In this document: one piece after another, positions 52,826 through 61,559 of the stretch
How the letters are laid out: every line of letters starts with the position of its first letter
Position numbering within the stretch: the stretch's first letter is position 1
Assembly (NCBI RefSeq): GCF_023195775.1
Contig: NZ_CP096205.1
Location: 2,108,001 to 2,172,000, forward strand
Source of the DNA: Flavobacterium azooxidireducens
GTDB taxonomy: Bacteria; Bacteroidota; Bacteroidia; Flavobacteriales; Flavobacteriaceae
Length of the DNA stretch: 64,000 nucleotides
Reading direction: 5' to 3'
The notes under the pieces: model-generated
Databases searched by the model: none
What the model saw: the letters and a program-made list of their open reading frames with translations, nothing else
What the model was told of the DNA's origin: nothing
Position numbers and translations under genes: made by a program

Positions 52826-55513
52826 ATGGCAGAAGCTGATTGTAAAAAATATTTAAAATTATCCGGTCTCGAACCGCTTATCATAACTCCTGAAACGAAT
52901 TTCGTAAACGTCGGCGAACGAACAAACGTTACCGGTTCACGAAAATTTCTTCGTTTAATCAAAGAAGAAAAGTACGAAGAAGCTCTTGATATCGCTCGAA
53001 ATCAAGTGGAAGGTGGAGCCCAAATCATCGACGTGAATATGGACGAAGGAATGTTGGACGGCGTATATGCGATGACCAAATTCCTAAACTTAATCGCCGC
53101 AGAACCCGATATCGCTCGAGTTCCGGTGATGATTGACAGTTCTAAATGGGAAATCATCGAAGCCGGATTAAAAGTCATTCAAGGAAAAGGTGTCGTCAAT
53201 TCCATTTCGTTAAAAGAAGGAGAAGAAACCTTTATTCATCACGCCAAATTAATCAAACGATACGGTGCAGCTGTCATCGTGATGGCTTTTGACGAAAAAG
53301 GTCAAGCCGATAATTACGAAAGACGTATCGAAATTTGCAAAAGAAGCTACGATATTTTAGTGGATAAAGTAGGTTTTCCGGCAGAAGACATCATTTTCGA
53401 CCCAAATATTTTCCCTGTAGCTACGGGAATGGAGGAGCATAAATTAAATGCTTTAGATTTTTTCAGAGCCACCAAATGGATTCGTGAAAATCTACCGCAT
53501 GCCAATATTTCCGGGGGTGTAAGTAATGTTTCCTTTTCCTTTCGTGGAAACGACAAAGTACGTGAAGCGATGCATTCGGCTTTTCTTTATCATGCCATTC
53601 AACACGGAATGACGATGGGCATTGTGAATCCGGAAATGCTGGAGATTTATGATGAAATTGATGCAACATTATTAGAACACGTTGAAGATGTTTTATTAAA
53701 CAGAAGAGAAGATGCCACTGAACGACTTTTGGAATTAGCCGAGAGTTATAAAGGGGATTTTAAAGTCAATGAAAAAGCGATTCAAGAATGGCGAAATGGC
53801 TCAGTTCAAGAACGATTAACCCATTCATTAGTCAAAGGAATTGATGAGTTCATCGAAATTGATGTTGAAGAAGCCAGAATAAATTCCACAAAAGCCATCG
53901 AAGTTATTGAAATTAATTTAATGGCTGGGATGAATGTTGTTGGTGATTTATTTGGTAGCGGAAAAATGTTTTTACCACAAGTAGTTAAGTCAGCTCGAGT
54001 AATGAAAAAAGCTGTGGCTTATTTACTTCCTTTCATCGAAGAAGAGAAAGATTCAACTGCTTCGTCATCTGCTGGAAAAGTGTTGATGGCAACCGTAAAA
54101 GGCGACGTGCACGACATTGGTAAAAATATTGTGGCAGTTGTTTTAGCTTGTAATAGTTTTGAAATCATTGATTTAGGCGTAATGGTTCCGCCGGAAAAAA
54201 TCATCGAAGCGGCTATTCGTGAAAATGTTGACATCATTGGTTTAAGCGGATTAATCACACCATCGTTGGATGAAATGGTTTATTTGGCGAAAGAAATGGA
54301 TAAGTTGAACATCAAAATTCCAATTATGATTGGTGGTGCAACGACTTCTCGTGCTCATACTGCCGTGAAAATAGCCCCTGAATATAAAGAAACCGTTGTT
54401 CACGTAAATGATGCTTCGCGAGCGGTTACTGTCGCTACAAATTTATTGCAAGCGGAAACAAAAACAGCCTACGCCAAAACGGTTCGAGAGGATTATGATC
54501 ATCTTCGGGAAGGGTATTTGAATAGGAGTAGAGAAAAGAATTTCTTATCAATTACCGAAGCCAGAAAAAATAAATTACAACTGGATTGGAAAAATTACCA
54601 TCCATCAAAACCCAATTTTATCGGAACAAAAACTATAGAAGTTGAATTATCCGAATTAGTTGATTTCATCGATTGGACACCGTTTTTTCAATCGTGGGAA
54701 TTATTCGGAAAATATCCTGCCATTTTAACCGATGAAATTGTAGGTCAACAAGCTTCTGATTTATTTGAAGATGCTCAAAAGATGCTACAACAAATCGTAA
54801 ACGAAAAATGGTTAACCGCCAAAGGAATTATGGGAATTTTTCCAGCGAATACTGAAAATGATGATGATATTACCCTTTATCCAACAACCGACAACCGACA
54901 ACCGACAACTTTTATTTCCCTTCGTCAGCAATCCCAAAAAACTGCCGGAGCACCAAACATCGCTCTAGCCGATTTTATCGCTCCAAAAGAAAGCGGAATT
55001 CAAGATTACATCGGCTGTTTTTGTGTCACAACCGGATTTGGTGTAGATGAAAAAGCATCAGAATTTGAAAAACAATTGGACGATTATAATTCCATTTTAG
55101 TAAAAGCATTAGGCGATCGATTAGCGGAAGCTTTTGCAGAATATTTACACCTAAAAGTGCGAAAAGAAATTTGGGGCTACGCTTCCGATGAAAAATTATC
55201 TAATGAGGATTTAATCAAAGAAAATTACACCGGGATTCGTCCCGCTCCGGGTTATCCTGCTTGTCCGGATCATTTGGAAAAACCTACAATTTGGAAACTA
55301 TTAAATGTAGAAGAAAAAATAGGTGTAAAATTGACTGAAAGTATGGCAATGTGGCCGGCATCTTCGGTTTCTGGATATTATTTTGCTCATCCGGAAAGCA
55401 AATATTTCGGATTAGGAAAAATCAAAAAAGATCAAGTAGAAGATTACGCAAAACGACGAAACATTAGTTTAGAAATGGCGATGAAATGGCTTTCGCCGAA
55501 TATAGCAGATTAA
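52826..55513 (+). CDS. metH: Methionine synthase, folate-, cobalamin- and activation modules (split MetH, part 2)
   Basis: 895-residue protein completing MetH. Residues 15-280 are the pterin-binding methyl-tetrahydrofolate domain ([42 protein letters not shown]). Residues about 290-600 are the cap and cobalamin domains with the B12 base-off motif [22 protein letters not shown] and [20 protein letters not shown]. The C-terminal SAM-binding reactivation domain has [29 protein letters not shown] and [19 protein letters not shown]. Residues about 686-695 (TTDNRQPTT) are encoded by a heptamer array that has entered the gene in frame. Homocysteine chemistry requires the first metH product. Confidence 0.95.
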   Translation: MAEADCKKYLKLSGLEPLIITPETNFVNVGERTNVTGSRKFLRLIKEEKYEEALDIARNQVEGGAQIIDVNMDEGMLDGVYAMTKFLNLIAAEPDIARVPVMIDSSKWEIIEAGLKVIQGKGVVNSISLKEGEETFIHHAKLIKRYGAAVIVMAFDEKGQADNYERRIEICKRSYDILVDKVGFPAEDIIFDPNIFPVATGMEEHKLNALDFFRATKWIRENLPHANISGGVSNVSFSFRGNDKVREAMHSAFLYHAIQHGMTMGIVNPEMLEIYDEIDATLLEHVEDVLLNRREDATERLLELAESYKGDFKVNEKAIQEWRNGSVQERLTHSLVKGIDEFIEIDVEEARINSTKAIEVIEINLMAGMNVVGDLFGSGKMFLPQVVKSARVMKKAVAYLLPFIEEEKDSTASSSAGKVLMATVKGDVHDIGKNIVAVVLACNSFEIIDLGVMVPPEKIIEAAIRENVDIIGLSGLITPSLDEMVYLAKEMDKLNIKIPIMIGGATTSRAHTAVKIAPEYKETVVHVNDASRAVTVATNLLQAETKTAYAKTVREDYDHLREGYLNRSREKNFLSITEARKNKLQLDWKNYHPSKPNFIGTKTIEVELSELVDFIDWTPFFQSWELFGKYPAILTDEIVGQQASDLFEDAQKMLQQIVNEKWLTAKGIMGIFPANTENDDDITLYPTTDNRQPTTFISLRQQSQKTAGAPNIALADFIAPKESGIQDYIGCFCVTTGFGVDEKASEFEKQLDDYNSILVKALGDRLAEAFAEYLHLKVRKEIWGYASDEKLSNEDLIKENYTGIRPAPGYPACPDHLEKPTIWKLLNVEEKIGVKLTESMAMWPASSVSGYYFAHPESKYFGLGKIKKDQVEDYAKRRNISLEMAMKWLSPNIAD
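54883..54910. repeat. Heptamer array inside the metH part 2 coding sequence
   Basis: Four units in register: AACAACC, GACAACC, GACAACC, GACAACT. They encode the segment TTDNRQPTT between the pterin/B12 part and the activation domain, keeping the frame. Confidence 0.85.
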
Positions 55514-55518
55514 AAACC

Positions 55519-55567
55519 GTTGTCTGTTGTCCGTTATCAGTTAACCGACAACCGACAACCGACAACC
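55519..55567. repeat. Palindromic heptamer array between metH and metF
   Basis: Seven units in exact register: GTTGTCT, GTTGTCC, GTTATCA, the pivot GTTAACC, then GACAACC three times. The two halves are inverse complements, so the transcript can form a hairpin directly before metF. Confidence 0.88.
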
Positions 55568-55573
55568 GAAATT

Positions 55574-56530
55574 ATGAAAGTAACCCAACATATCGAAAAC
55601 GCCAACGGCAAACCCTTATTCTCATTTGAGATTTTACCGCCATTAAAAGGTCAAAATATTCAATCTATTTTTGATTCGATTGATCCGTTGATGGAATTTA
55701 ATCCGCCTTTTATTGATGTCACCTATCATCGGGAAGAATATGAATTCAAAGAATTACCAAGCGGATTATTACAAAAGAAAATTGTAAAAAAACGTCCGGG
55801 AACGGTGGGAATTTGTGCCGGAATTCAAAACAAGTACGATGTAGATGCCATTCCGCATATTTTGTGTGGAGGTTTTACCAAAGAAGATACTGAAAACTTA
55901 TTAATCGATTTAGATTTTTTGGGAATTGATAATGTCGTGGCATTGCGTGGAGATGCCTTGAAAAACGAAATTTATTTCAGACCCGAAAAAGAAGGAAATG
56001 AATATGCTTCTGAATTGGTTACACAAATCCACAATTTGAACAAAGGAATTTATTTGGATGAAGATTTGCAAAATTCATCGTGTACTAATTTTTGCATTGG
56101 CGTGGCTGGTTATCCCGAAAAACATATGGAAGCTCCAAGTGTGGATAGTGATATTCATTTTTTAAAACAAAAAATTAAAAACGGAGCCGATTACATTATT
56201 ACCCAAATGTTTTTTGACAATAAACGCTTTTTTGAATTTGAAAAAAAATGCAGAGCAGCCGGAATCACTGTGCCAATTATACCCGGATTGAAACCAATTG
56301 CGACCAAAAAACAGTTGAATTTAATTCCGCATCGATTCAAGGTAGATTTACCCGACGATTTGATTATGGCCGTAGTGAAAGCAAAAGATAACGAGGCCGT
56401 AAAACAAATCGGAATCGAATGGTGTATCGCTCAAAGTAAAGAATTAGTTGCAGCCGGAATTCCGGTTTTGCATTATTATTCGATGGGAAAAGCAGAAAAC
56501 ATAAAAGCAATTGCGAAGGAAATATTTTAA
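55574..56530 (+). CDS. metF: Methylenetetrahydrofolate reductase
   Basis: 318-residue flavoenzyme producing 5-methyl-tetrahydrofolate, the methyl donor for MetH. Seen: FSFEILPPLKGQNIQSIFDS, FIDVTYHREEY, catalytic region RPGTVGICAGIQNKYDVDAI, VALRGDALKNE, FCIGVAGYPEKHMEAPS, YIITQMFFDNKRFFEF and GLKPIATKKQLNLIP. ATG 55574 is chosen; a longer frame from 55520 begins within the heptamer repeat. It is expressed with metH across that repeat and so is probably under the same SAM riboswitch. Confidence 0.96.
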   Translation: MKVTQHIENANGKPLFSFEILPPLKGQNIQSIFDSIDPLMEFNPPFIDVTYHREEYEFKELPSGLLQKKIVKKRPGTVGICAGIQNKYDVDAIPHILCGGFTKEDTENLLIDLDFLGIDNVVALRGDALKNEIYFRPEKEGNEYASELVTQIHNLNKGIYLDEDLQNSSCTNFCIGVAGYPEKHMEAPSVDSDIHFLKQKIKNGADYIITQMFFDNKRFFEFEKKCRAAGITVPIIPGLKPIATKKQLNLIPHRFKVDLPDDLIMAVVKAKDNEAVKQIGIEWCIAQSKELVAAGIPVLHYYSMGKAENIKAIAKEIF

Positions 56531-56572
56531 AATCAATTCTTTCATAATATTTTCTTACTAATTTTATTCTGT

Positions 56573-56580
56573 TATATTTG
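56573..56580 (+). promoter_or_regulatory. -7 box TATATTTG for the PagL-like gene
   Basis: Perfect TAnnTTTG 17 bases before the ATG at 56598. It marks a new transcript after metF. Confidence 0.6.
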
Positions 56581-56597
56581 CCGGAATTACTTTTAGA

Positions 56598-57683
56598 ATG
56601 AGGAAACTTTACTTTTTAACTTTGTTTTTTTCGACGATACTCTTTTCTCAGGAAAAAACAGAAACTACTGCTTTAGATGTTCAGTATTTCAGAGGTAATG
56701 TTATGCCTCATACCGATGATTTAGATTATTATCTGCAAGGTCATCCCGATGGTGTTTTGGTGAGTTTATACAAAAAAACATACGGTCATCAAGAGTGGGA
56801 AAGAGTCTTTAACTATCCGGATTATGGTGGTTATTTTATCTTTAAAGATTTTAAAAATGATATTTTAGGTAAAGTTTACGGTGTAGGAGCACATTATAAT
56901 TTTTATTTTTTAAATCGTAAAGTTCAGTTTAAAATAGCACAAGGTGTGGCTTATACCTCAGATCCACATGATAAAGAAATCAATAGTAAAAACTATGCTT
57001 TTGGTTCTAAAATTGTAGCAAATACTAACTTTGCAGTAAATTATTCCACTCCGCTTTTTGATCGATTTGAATTAAAAGCAGGTTTATTATTCACACATTT
57101 TTCTAACGGAAGAATAAAAGCACCAAACAGCGGTGTGAATTCGTATGGTGTAAATCTTGGTGTTACCTATAATTTTGAAGAGCCTTTAGAAAGACAAATT
57201 GATACACTACCAAAAGTTAAAATTACAGAACCATTAAGATATAACTTCGTTTTAAGAACCGGAATCAGCGAAAGTCCAATTATTGGAAGCGGTCAAAAAC
57301 CCTTTTTTCATCCAGCTTTTTATGTTGATAAAAGAATAAGTAGAAAAAGTGCTCTTCAATTAGGAGCAGAAGTTTTTTTTACCAATTCATATAAAGAATT
57401 TATAAAATATCAGTCGATTGCTTATCCTGAAGAAAATGTTACCGCAGATACAGATTACAAAAGAGCTGGGGTTTTTATAGGATATGAGCTTTTCATCAAT
57501 AGAATTTCACTCGAAGCTCAGGTAGGTTACTATGTCTATCAACCCTACAAATCAGACATTCCTGTTTATGATAGGGTGGGTATGAAATATTATATCACGA
57601 AAAAAGTATTTACAGGATTATCAATTAAAACCCATATTTTCTTGGCTGAATCAATGGAATTTGTAATGGGTGTAAGATTTTAA
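56598..57683 (+). CDS. PagL-like acyloxyacyl hydrolase family outer-membrane protein
   Basis: 361-residue protein with signal peptide RKLYFLTLFFSTILFSQ and a beta-barrel of alternating amphipathic strands. The segment THFSNGRIKAPNSGVNSYGV matches the active-site region of lipid A 3-O-deacylases (PagL), with His167 and Ser169 in the HxS arrangement. The catalytic Glu of PagL, 12 residues after the Ser, is Asn181 here. The protein is twice the length of PagL, with a second barrel-like half (NRISLEAQVGYYVYQPYKSD and similar). Activity is therefore uncertain. It precedes the head-GIN lipoprotein gene by four bases. Confidence 0.78.
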   Translation: MRKLYFLTLFFSTILFSQEKTETTALDVQYFRGNVMPHTDDLDYYLQGHPDGVLVSLYKKTYGHQEWERVFNYPDYGGYFIFKDFKNDILGKVYGVGAHYNFYFLNRKVQFKIAQGVAYTSDPHDKEINSKNYAFGSKIVANTNFAVNYSTPLFDRFELKAGLLFTHFSNGRIKAPNSGVNSYGVNLGVTYNFEEPLERQIDTLPKVKITEPLRYNFVLRTGISESPIIGSGQKPFFHPAFYVDKRISRKSALQLGAEVFFTNSYKEFIKYQSIAYPEENVTADTDYKRAGVFIGYELFINRISLEAQVGYYVYQPYKSDIPVYDRVGMKYYITKKVFTGLSIKTHIFLAESMEFVMGVRF

Positions 57684-57687
57684 TAAT

Positions 57688-58425
57688 ATGAAAAAATTAA
57701 TTTTAATAATCGTAATAGCTACTTTTTTTTACAATTGTGAAAAACCGGGAGATTGTATAAAGTCAACTGGTGAAATGGTTTCGAGAGAAGTGGAAGTAAC
57801 TCCCTTTGAAACCGTTTTTGTTTATAGTGGAATTGAATTAGTCATCAAACAAGGACCGGAATATAAAGTAGAAATCAAATCAGGTGAAAATTTAATTGAG
57901 GATATTGAAGTAAAAGTTCAAAATAATACGCTCACTTTAAAAGATAAAACTACTTGCAATTGGGTTCGGGATTATGGACAAACAACGGTTTATGTTACTG
58001 CCCCGAGTTTGTCTGATATCCATTCTAAAACAGAGAAAGAAATTAGGTCTGATGGTGTTTTGACTTATCCAATCATTAGATTGAATTCTATGGATTTAAC
58101 AGATGGTGCCGGGACCGGAGATTTTATTTTTGAAATTAACAACGGACAATTAGTAATAGCTAATAATAATGTTTCTCGTTTTTATATCTCCGGCAATACC
58201 CAAGAAGCTTTATTGAATTTTTACGATGGAAATGGTCGACTTGAAGCTCAAAATTTGAATATTAATGTAGCCAAAGTATATCACCGAGGCTCAAATGATA
58301 TGTTTATTAGACCCATTCAAAGTGTGGAAGGCGATTTGTTTAGTACTGGGAATTTAATTTTATTAAACACTCCTCCATCGGTAAATTTAACCCAACACTA
58401 CCAAGGAAGAGTAATTTACAACTAA
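57688..58425 (+). CDS. Head GIN domain (DUF2807) lipoprotein
   Basis: 245-residue envelope lipoprotein with lipobox FFYNC near residue 17. The body is a repetitive beta-helix-like DUF2807 domain: EVTPFETVFVYSGIELVIKQ, VKVQNNTLTLKD, QTTVYVTAPSLSDIHSKTEK, LFSTGNLILLNTPP. The family is common in Bacteroidetes, often described as putative adhesin-like, and has no established function. It probably forms an operon with the PagL-like gene and ends next to convergent gldA. Confidence 0.85.
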   Translation: MKKLILIIVIATFFYNCEKPGDCIKSTGEMVSREVEVTPFETVFVYSGIELVIKQGPEYKVEIKSGENLIEDIEVKVQNNTLTLKDKTTCNWVRDYGQTTVYVTAPSLSDIHSKTEKEIRSDGVLTYPIIRLNSMDLTDGAGTGDFIFEINNGQLVIANNNVSRFYISGNTQEALLNFYDGNGRLEAQNLNINVAKVYHRGSNDMFIRPIQSVEGDLFSTGNLILLNTPPSVNLTQHYQGRVIYN

Positions 58426-59325
58426 TTATTTCTTGGTTTTCTCTCTGAAAATAGCTTCCAAGTTTTTACTTTTCAAATGAATTTGAAGCGTTTTTAAACC
58501 TTTTTCATTCGCAAAATCAAACAATTTTGAACGCATATCTTCCGACGATAAAAAAGTGATTTCCCAAATTGAATCAGTTATTTTTTTAGCTGATTTAAAA
58601 TTAGGTAAAGTAGTCAGCAATTCTTCTGAAACGGATTTATCAAATTCCACTTCAATCACTTGTTCTTGTTCATCAGACATTAGTTTGTCTAATTTTTTAT
58701 CGGTTACAATTTTACCGTTGTTGATGATAATGACACGATCACAAATGGCTTCCACTTCCTGCATAATGTGTGTCGAAAGAAAAACAGTCTTGTCTTTTCC
58801 GATGTTTTTTATCAAATCTCTAATCTCTACCAACTGATTCGGATCTAATCCTGTCGTAGGTTCATCCAAAATTAAAACTTCCGGATTGTGCAGTAAAGCA
58901 GTAGCCAAACCAACTCGCTGACGATAACCTTTTGATAATTGTCCGATTTTTTTGTGACTTTCAGGCGTTAAACCAGTCAATTCAATCACTTCTTGAATTC
59001 TGTTTTTAGAAACTTTATAAACATCCGCATTAAAAGCCAAATATTCCCGAACATATAAATCTAAATACAACGGATTGTGTTCCGGTAAATAGCCAACAAT
59101 TTTTTGAACCTCTTGATTGGCATCCGATACATCAAAATTATTCACCGAAGCACTTCCTTGATCAGCTGTTATATACGTAGTTAAAATTTTCATCAATGTT
59201 GATTTTCCGGCACCATTTGGACCTAAAAAACCAACAATTTCTCCTTTATTTACAGAAAATGAAATGTTGTCTAATGCTTTTTGAGCACCATACATTTTTG
59301 AAATATTTTTAACTTCGATAGACAT
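58426..59325 (-). CDS. gldA: Gliding-motility ABC transporter ATP-binding protein GldA
   Basis: 299-residue ABC ATPase. Seen: Walker A GPNGAGKS, Q-loop region VGYLPEHNPLYLDLYVREYL, signature LSKGYRQRVGLATALLHNP, Walker B VLILDEPTTGLDPNQ and the switch His in STHIMQE. The PEHNPLYLDLYVREYL segment is typical of GldA. In Flavobacterium johnsoniae GldA works with GldF and GldG and is needed for gliding; those partners are not in the window. Assignment to GldA rather than a generic ABC-2 ATPase rests on overall resemblance. Confidence 0.88.
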   Translation of the reverse strand: MSIEVKNISKMYGAQKALDNISFSVNKGEIVGFLGPNGAGKSTLMKILTTYITADQGSASVNNFDVSDANQEVQKIVGYLPEHNPLYLDLYVREYLAFNADVYKVSKNRIQEVIELTGLTPESHKKIGQLSKGYRQRVGLATALLHNPEVLILDEPTTGLDPNQLVEIRDLIKNIGKDKTVFLSTHIMQEVEAICDRVIIINNGKIVTDKKLDKLMSDEQEQVIEVEFDKSVSEELLTTLPNFKSAKKITDSIWEITFLSSEDMRSKLFDFANEKGLKTLQIHLKSKNLEAIFREKTKK

Positions 59326-59341
59326 ACGTAAAGATTTAAAG

Positions 59342-59349
59342 CAAAAGTA
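59342..59349 (-). promoter_or_regulatory. -7 box TACTTTTG for gldA
   Basis: Perfect TAnnTTTG on the minus strand 16 bases before the gldA ATG. Confidence 0.5.
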
Positions 59350-59432
59350 AAGTTTTTAACTCATTTTTTTTCTAAAAAGTATTTTGATTTAAATATTTTA
59401 CTATATTAGCATTTCAAAATCACAACAAAAAG

Positions 59433-59522
59433 ATGATTTCACATAACACATATTATTTTACTAATTTCTTTTATTTTTTCTTTTGGAAAAAATCGGGATT
59501 GGTATTGAGTTATGTAAGGTAA
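59433..59522 (+). CDS. Phe/Tyr-rich leader peptide of the pheA operon
   Basis: Unlisted 29-codon ORF ahead of pheA. It has six Phe, four Tyr and one Trp, clustered as YYFTNFFYFFFW (residues 7-18). The following codons AAA-TCG-GGA-TTG (residues 20-23) contain segment 1 of the attenuator, and the TAA at 59520 precedes the terminator. This is the classic form of a pheA-type leader peptide that stalls ribosomes when Phe-tRNA (and perhaps Tyr-tRNA) is scarce. Transcription would start near the imperfect -7 box TATATTAG at 59402-59409. Confidence 0.85.
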   Translation: MISHNTYYFTNFFYFFFWKKSGLVLSYVR

Positions 59523-59580
59523 ATTTTTTAATTCAAAAACAATATAAATCCCGATTCCATGTGAGTCGGGATTTTTTTTT
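59491..59580 (+). terminator. pheA attenuator
   Basis: Segment 1 AATCGGGATT (59491-59500, in the leader ORF), segment 2 AATCCCGATT (59547-59556), segment 3 TCGGGATTT (59566-59574) followed by T. 1:2 is a perfect 10-base-pair antiterminator; 2:3 is a 9-base-pair terminator (AAATCCCGA/TCGGGATTT). The two are mutually exclusive, and the terminator ends nine bases before the pheA ATG. Confidence 0.88.
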
Positions 59581-59588
59581 ACAATCTC

Positions 59589-60416
59589 ATGATAACAAAA
59601 ATTGCAATTCAAGGCATCAAAGGTTCATTTCATCATCAGGTGGCAGAAAATTATTTTTCTGAATCGGTTGAGTTGGAAGAATGCATGTCGTTTGAAAAAT
59701 TGGTAAAAAATGTGCTAAATGATAAGTCAAGTAAAGGAATTATGGCTTTAGAGAATTCTATCGCCGGTTCGATTATTCCAAATTACGCCTTAATCGATCA
59801 TAATAATTTACATATTATAGGCGAATATTATCTCGACATTCATCACAATCTTTTGGCACTAAAAGGTCAAACAATTGAAGATATAAAAGAAGTGCAATCG
59901 CACCCGATGGCGTTGTTGCAATGTGCGGTTTTCTTTTCGAATTATCCTCACATCAAATTAATAGAAAGTAGCGATACCGCCGAAACAGCCAAACGCATTC
60001 AAGAGCAAAAGTTGCTTGGAGTTGCGGCAATTGCGAGTATAAAAGCAGCGGATTTATATGATTTGGATATTGTGGCAAAAGGAATTCATACCGTAAAAAA
60101 CAATACCACTCGTTTTGTCATCGTAAAATCAGTCAATAAAGAAATTCCGAAAAACGAAATCAACAAAGCGTCATTAAAATTTGAATTGGAGGATAAACCC
60201 GGAAATTTAGCTATTGTGTTGAAAATGATTAGCGATTGCCAATTGAATATGACCAAAATTCAATCATTACCCATTATTGAAACACCATTTCAATATTCAT
60301 TTTTTATAGATGTGGTTTTTGAAAATTACAAGAATTATGAAGAAGCAAAACGAAATTTAGAACAGATGACCAGACATTTTAAAGTATTAGGCGAATATAA
60401 AAATGCAAGACTATGA
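59589..60416 (+). CDS. pheA: Prephenate dehydratase with ACT domain
   Basis: 275-residue enzyme converting prephenate to phenylpyruvate in phenylalanine synthesis. The catalytic domain shows IAIQGIKGSFHHQVAENYF, GIMALENSIAGSIIPNY and the TRF motif in NNTTRFVIV. The C-terminal ACT domain (SLKFELEDKPGNLAIVLKMI, with the ESRP-like region replaced by MTKIQSLPI) allows Phe feedback. It is the first gene after a Phe/Tyr leader-peptide attenuator, and its stop overlaps the aminotransferase start (ATGA). Confidence 0.95.
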   Translation: MITKIAIQGIKGSFHHQVAENYFSESVELEECMSFEKLVKNVLNDKSSKGIMALENSIAGSIIPNYALIDHNNLHIIGEYYLDIHHNLLALKGQTIEDIKEVQSHPMALLQCAVFFSNYPHIKLIESSDTAETAKRIQEQKLLGVAAIASIKAADLYDLDIVAKGIHTVKNNTTRFVIVKSVNKEIPKNEINKASLKFELEDKPGNLAIVLKMISDCQLNMTKIQSLPIIETPFQYSFFIDVVFENYKNYEEAKRNLEQMTRHFKVLGEYKNARL

Positions 60417-61558
60417 TAACAACCGCAGATCGATTAAATTCGGTTCAGGAATATTATTTTTCCAAAAAGTTGCGGGAAGTGAATCAGATGCTTTCCGAAG
60501 GAAAACCAATCATTAATATGGGAATCGGAAGTCCGGATTTATTGCCACATTTTTCCGTGGTCAATGCAATTCAGAATTCAATGAACGATAAAAAAGCTCA
60601 CGAATACCAAAGTTATCAGGGTTTACCCGAACTTCGAAAAGCGATGACCACATTCTATCAAAATCAATTTAATGTTTCGATGGATTTTGCTTCAGAAGTT
60701 TTACCGTTGATGGGCTCGAAAGAAGGAATTATGCACGTTTCGATGGCATTTTTGAATAAATCAGATGAGGTTTTAATTCCAAATCCGGGCTATCCAACGT
60801 ATGCATCCGTAACCGAATTAGTTCAGGCAAAACCCGTTTTTTATGACTTGATTGAAGAGAATAATTGGCTTCCCGATTTTGAAGCTCTTGAAAAATTAGA
60901 TTTATCAAAAGTCAAAATTATGTGGGTTTGCTATCCGCATATGCCAACCGGAGCCAATGCCACAAAGGAAGTTTTCGAAAAATTAATTGCTTTCGGAAAA
61001 AAGCATCACATTTTGATTGTCAATGATAATCCGTATAGTTTTGTTTTGAATAGAAATCCAATGTCGATTTTTCAAGTGGAAGGAGCAAAAGAAATTGCGT
61101 TAGAACTTAATTCGCTCAGCAAATCGTTCAATATGTCAGGATGGCGAGTGGGAATGATTTTAGGAAATAAAACTTTTCTGGAAGCCGTCTTAAAAGTCAA
61201 AAGTAATATGGACAGCGGTATGTTTTATGGAATTCAAAAAGGTGCGATTGAAGCATTAAGTTTAGATAAAAATTGGTTTGAAAGTCAAAATGAAGTGTAT
61301 TCCAAACGGAGAAATTTACTTTTTAAATTAGTTGAAAAATTAGGTTGTTCGTATGATGAAAAAAGTGTTGGATTATTCATTTGGGCGAAACTTCCAAAAG
61401 ATATCGCTTCATCCGAAGGATTTATAGATGAAATTTTAATTGAAAAGAATATTTTCATCACACCCGGAACAATTTTCGGTAGTAATGGTGAAGGATACAT
61501 TCGGTTTTCGTTGTGCATCGAAGAAGAAAAAATTAAAGAAGCTTTAGCACGATTTTAG
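60413..61558 (+). CDS. Class I/II PLP aminotransferase, probably aromatic
   Basis: 381-residue fold-type I aminotransferase. Seen: INMGIGSPDLLPHFSVVNAI, YQSYQGLPELRKAM, GSKEGIMHVSMAFLNKSDEV, NPGYPTYASV, CYPHMPTGANATKEV, NDNPYSF and the PLP Lys in ELNSLSKSFNMSGWRVGMI. Position between pheA and tyrA, overlapping pheA by four bases, suggests it transaminates phenylpyruvate and 4-hydroxyphenylpyruvate. The family also includes aspartate and LL-diaminopimelate enzymes, so substrate is inferred from context. Confidence 0.88.
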   Translation: MITTADRLNSVQEYYFSKKLREVNQMLSEGKPIINMGIGSPDLLPHFSVVNAIQNSMNDKKAHEYQSYQGLPELRKAMTTFYQNQFNVSMDFASEVLPLMGSKEGIMHVSMAFLNKSDEVLIPNPGYPTYASVTELVQAKPVFYDLIEENNWLPDFEALEKLDLSKVKIMWVCYPHMPTGANATKEVFEKLIAFGKKHHILIVNDNPYSFVLNRNPMSIFQVEGAKEIALELNSLSKSFNMSGWRVGMILGNKTFLEAVLKVKSNMDSGMFYGIQKGAIEALSLDKNWFESQNEVYSKRRNLLFKLVEKLGCSYDEKSVGLFIWAKLPKDIASSEGFIDEILIEKNIFITPGTIFGSNGEGYIRFSLCIEEEKIKEALARF

Positions 61559-61559
61559 T

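Noticed and set aside
55520..55573. Longer metF starting in the heptamer array
   Set aside because: The extension ([16 protein letters not shown]) is translated repeat from a TTG start; the conserved protein begins at ATG 55574.
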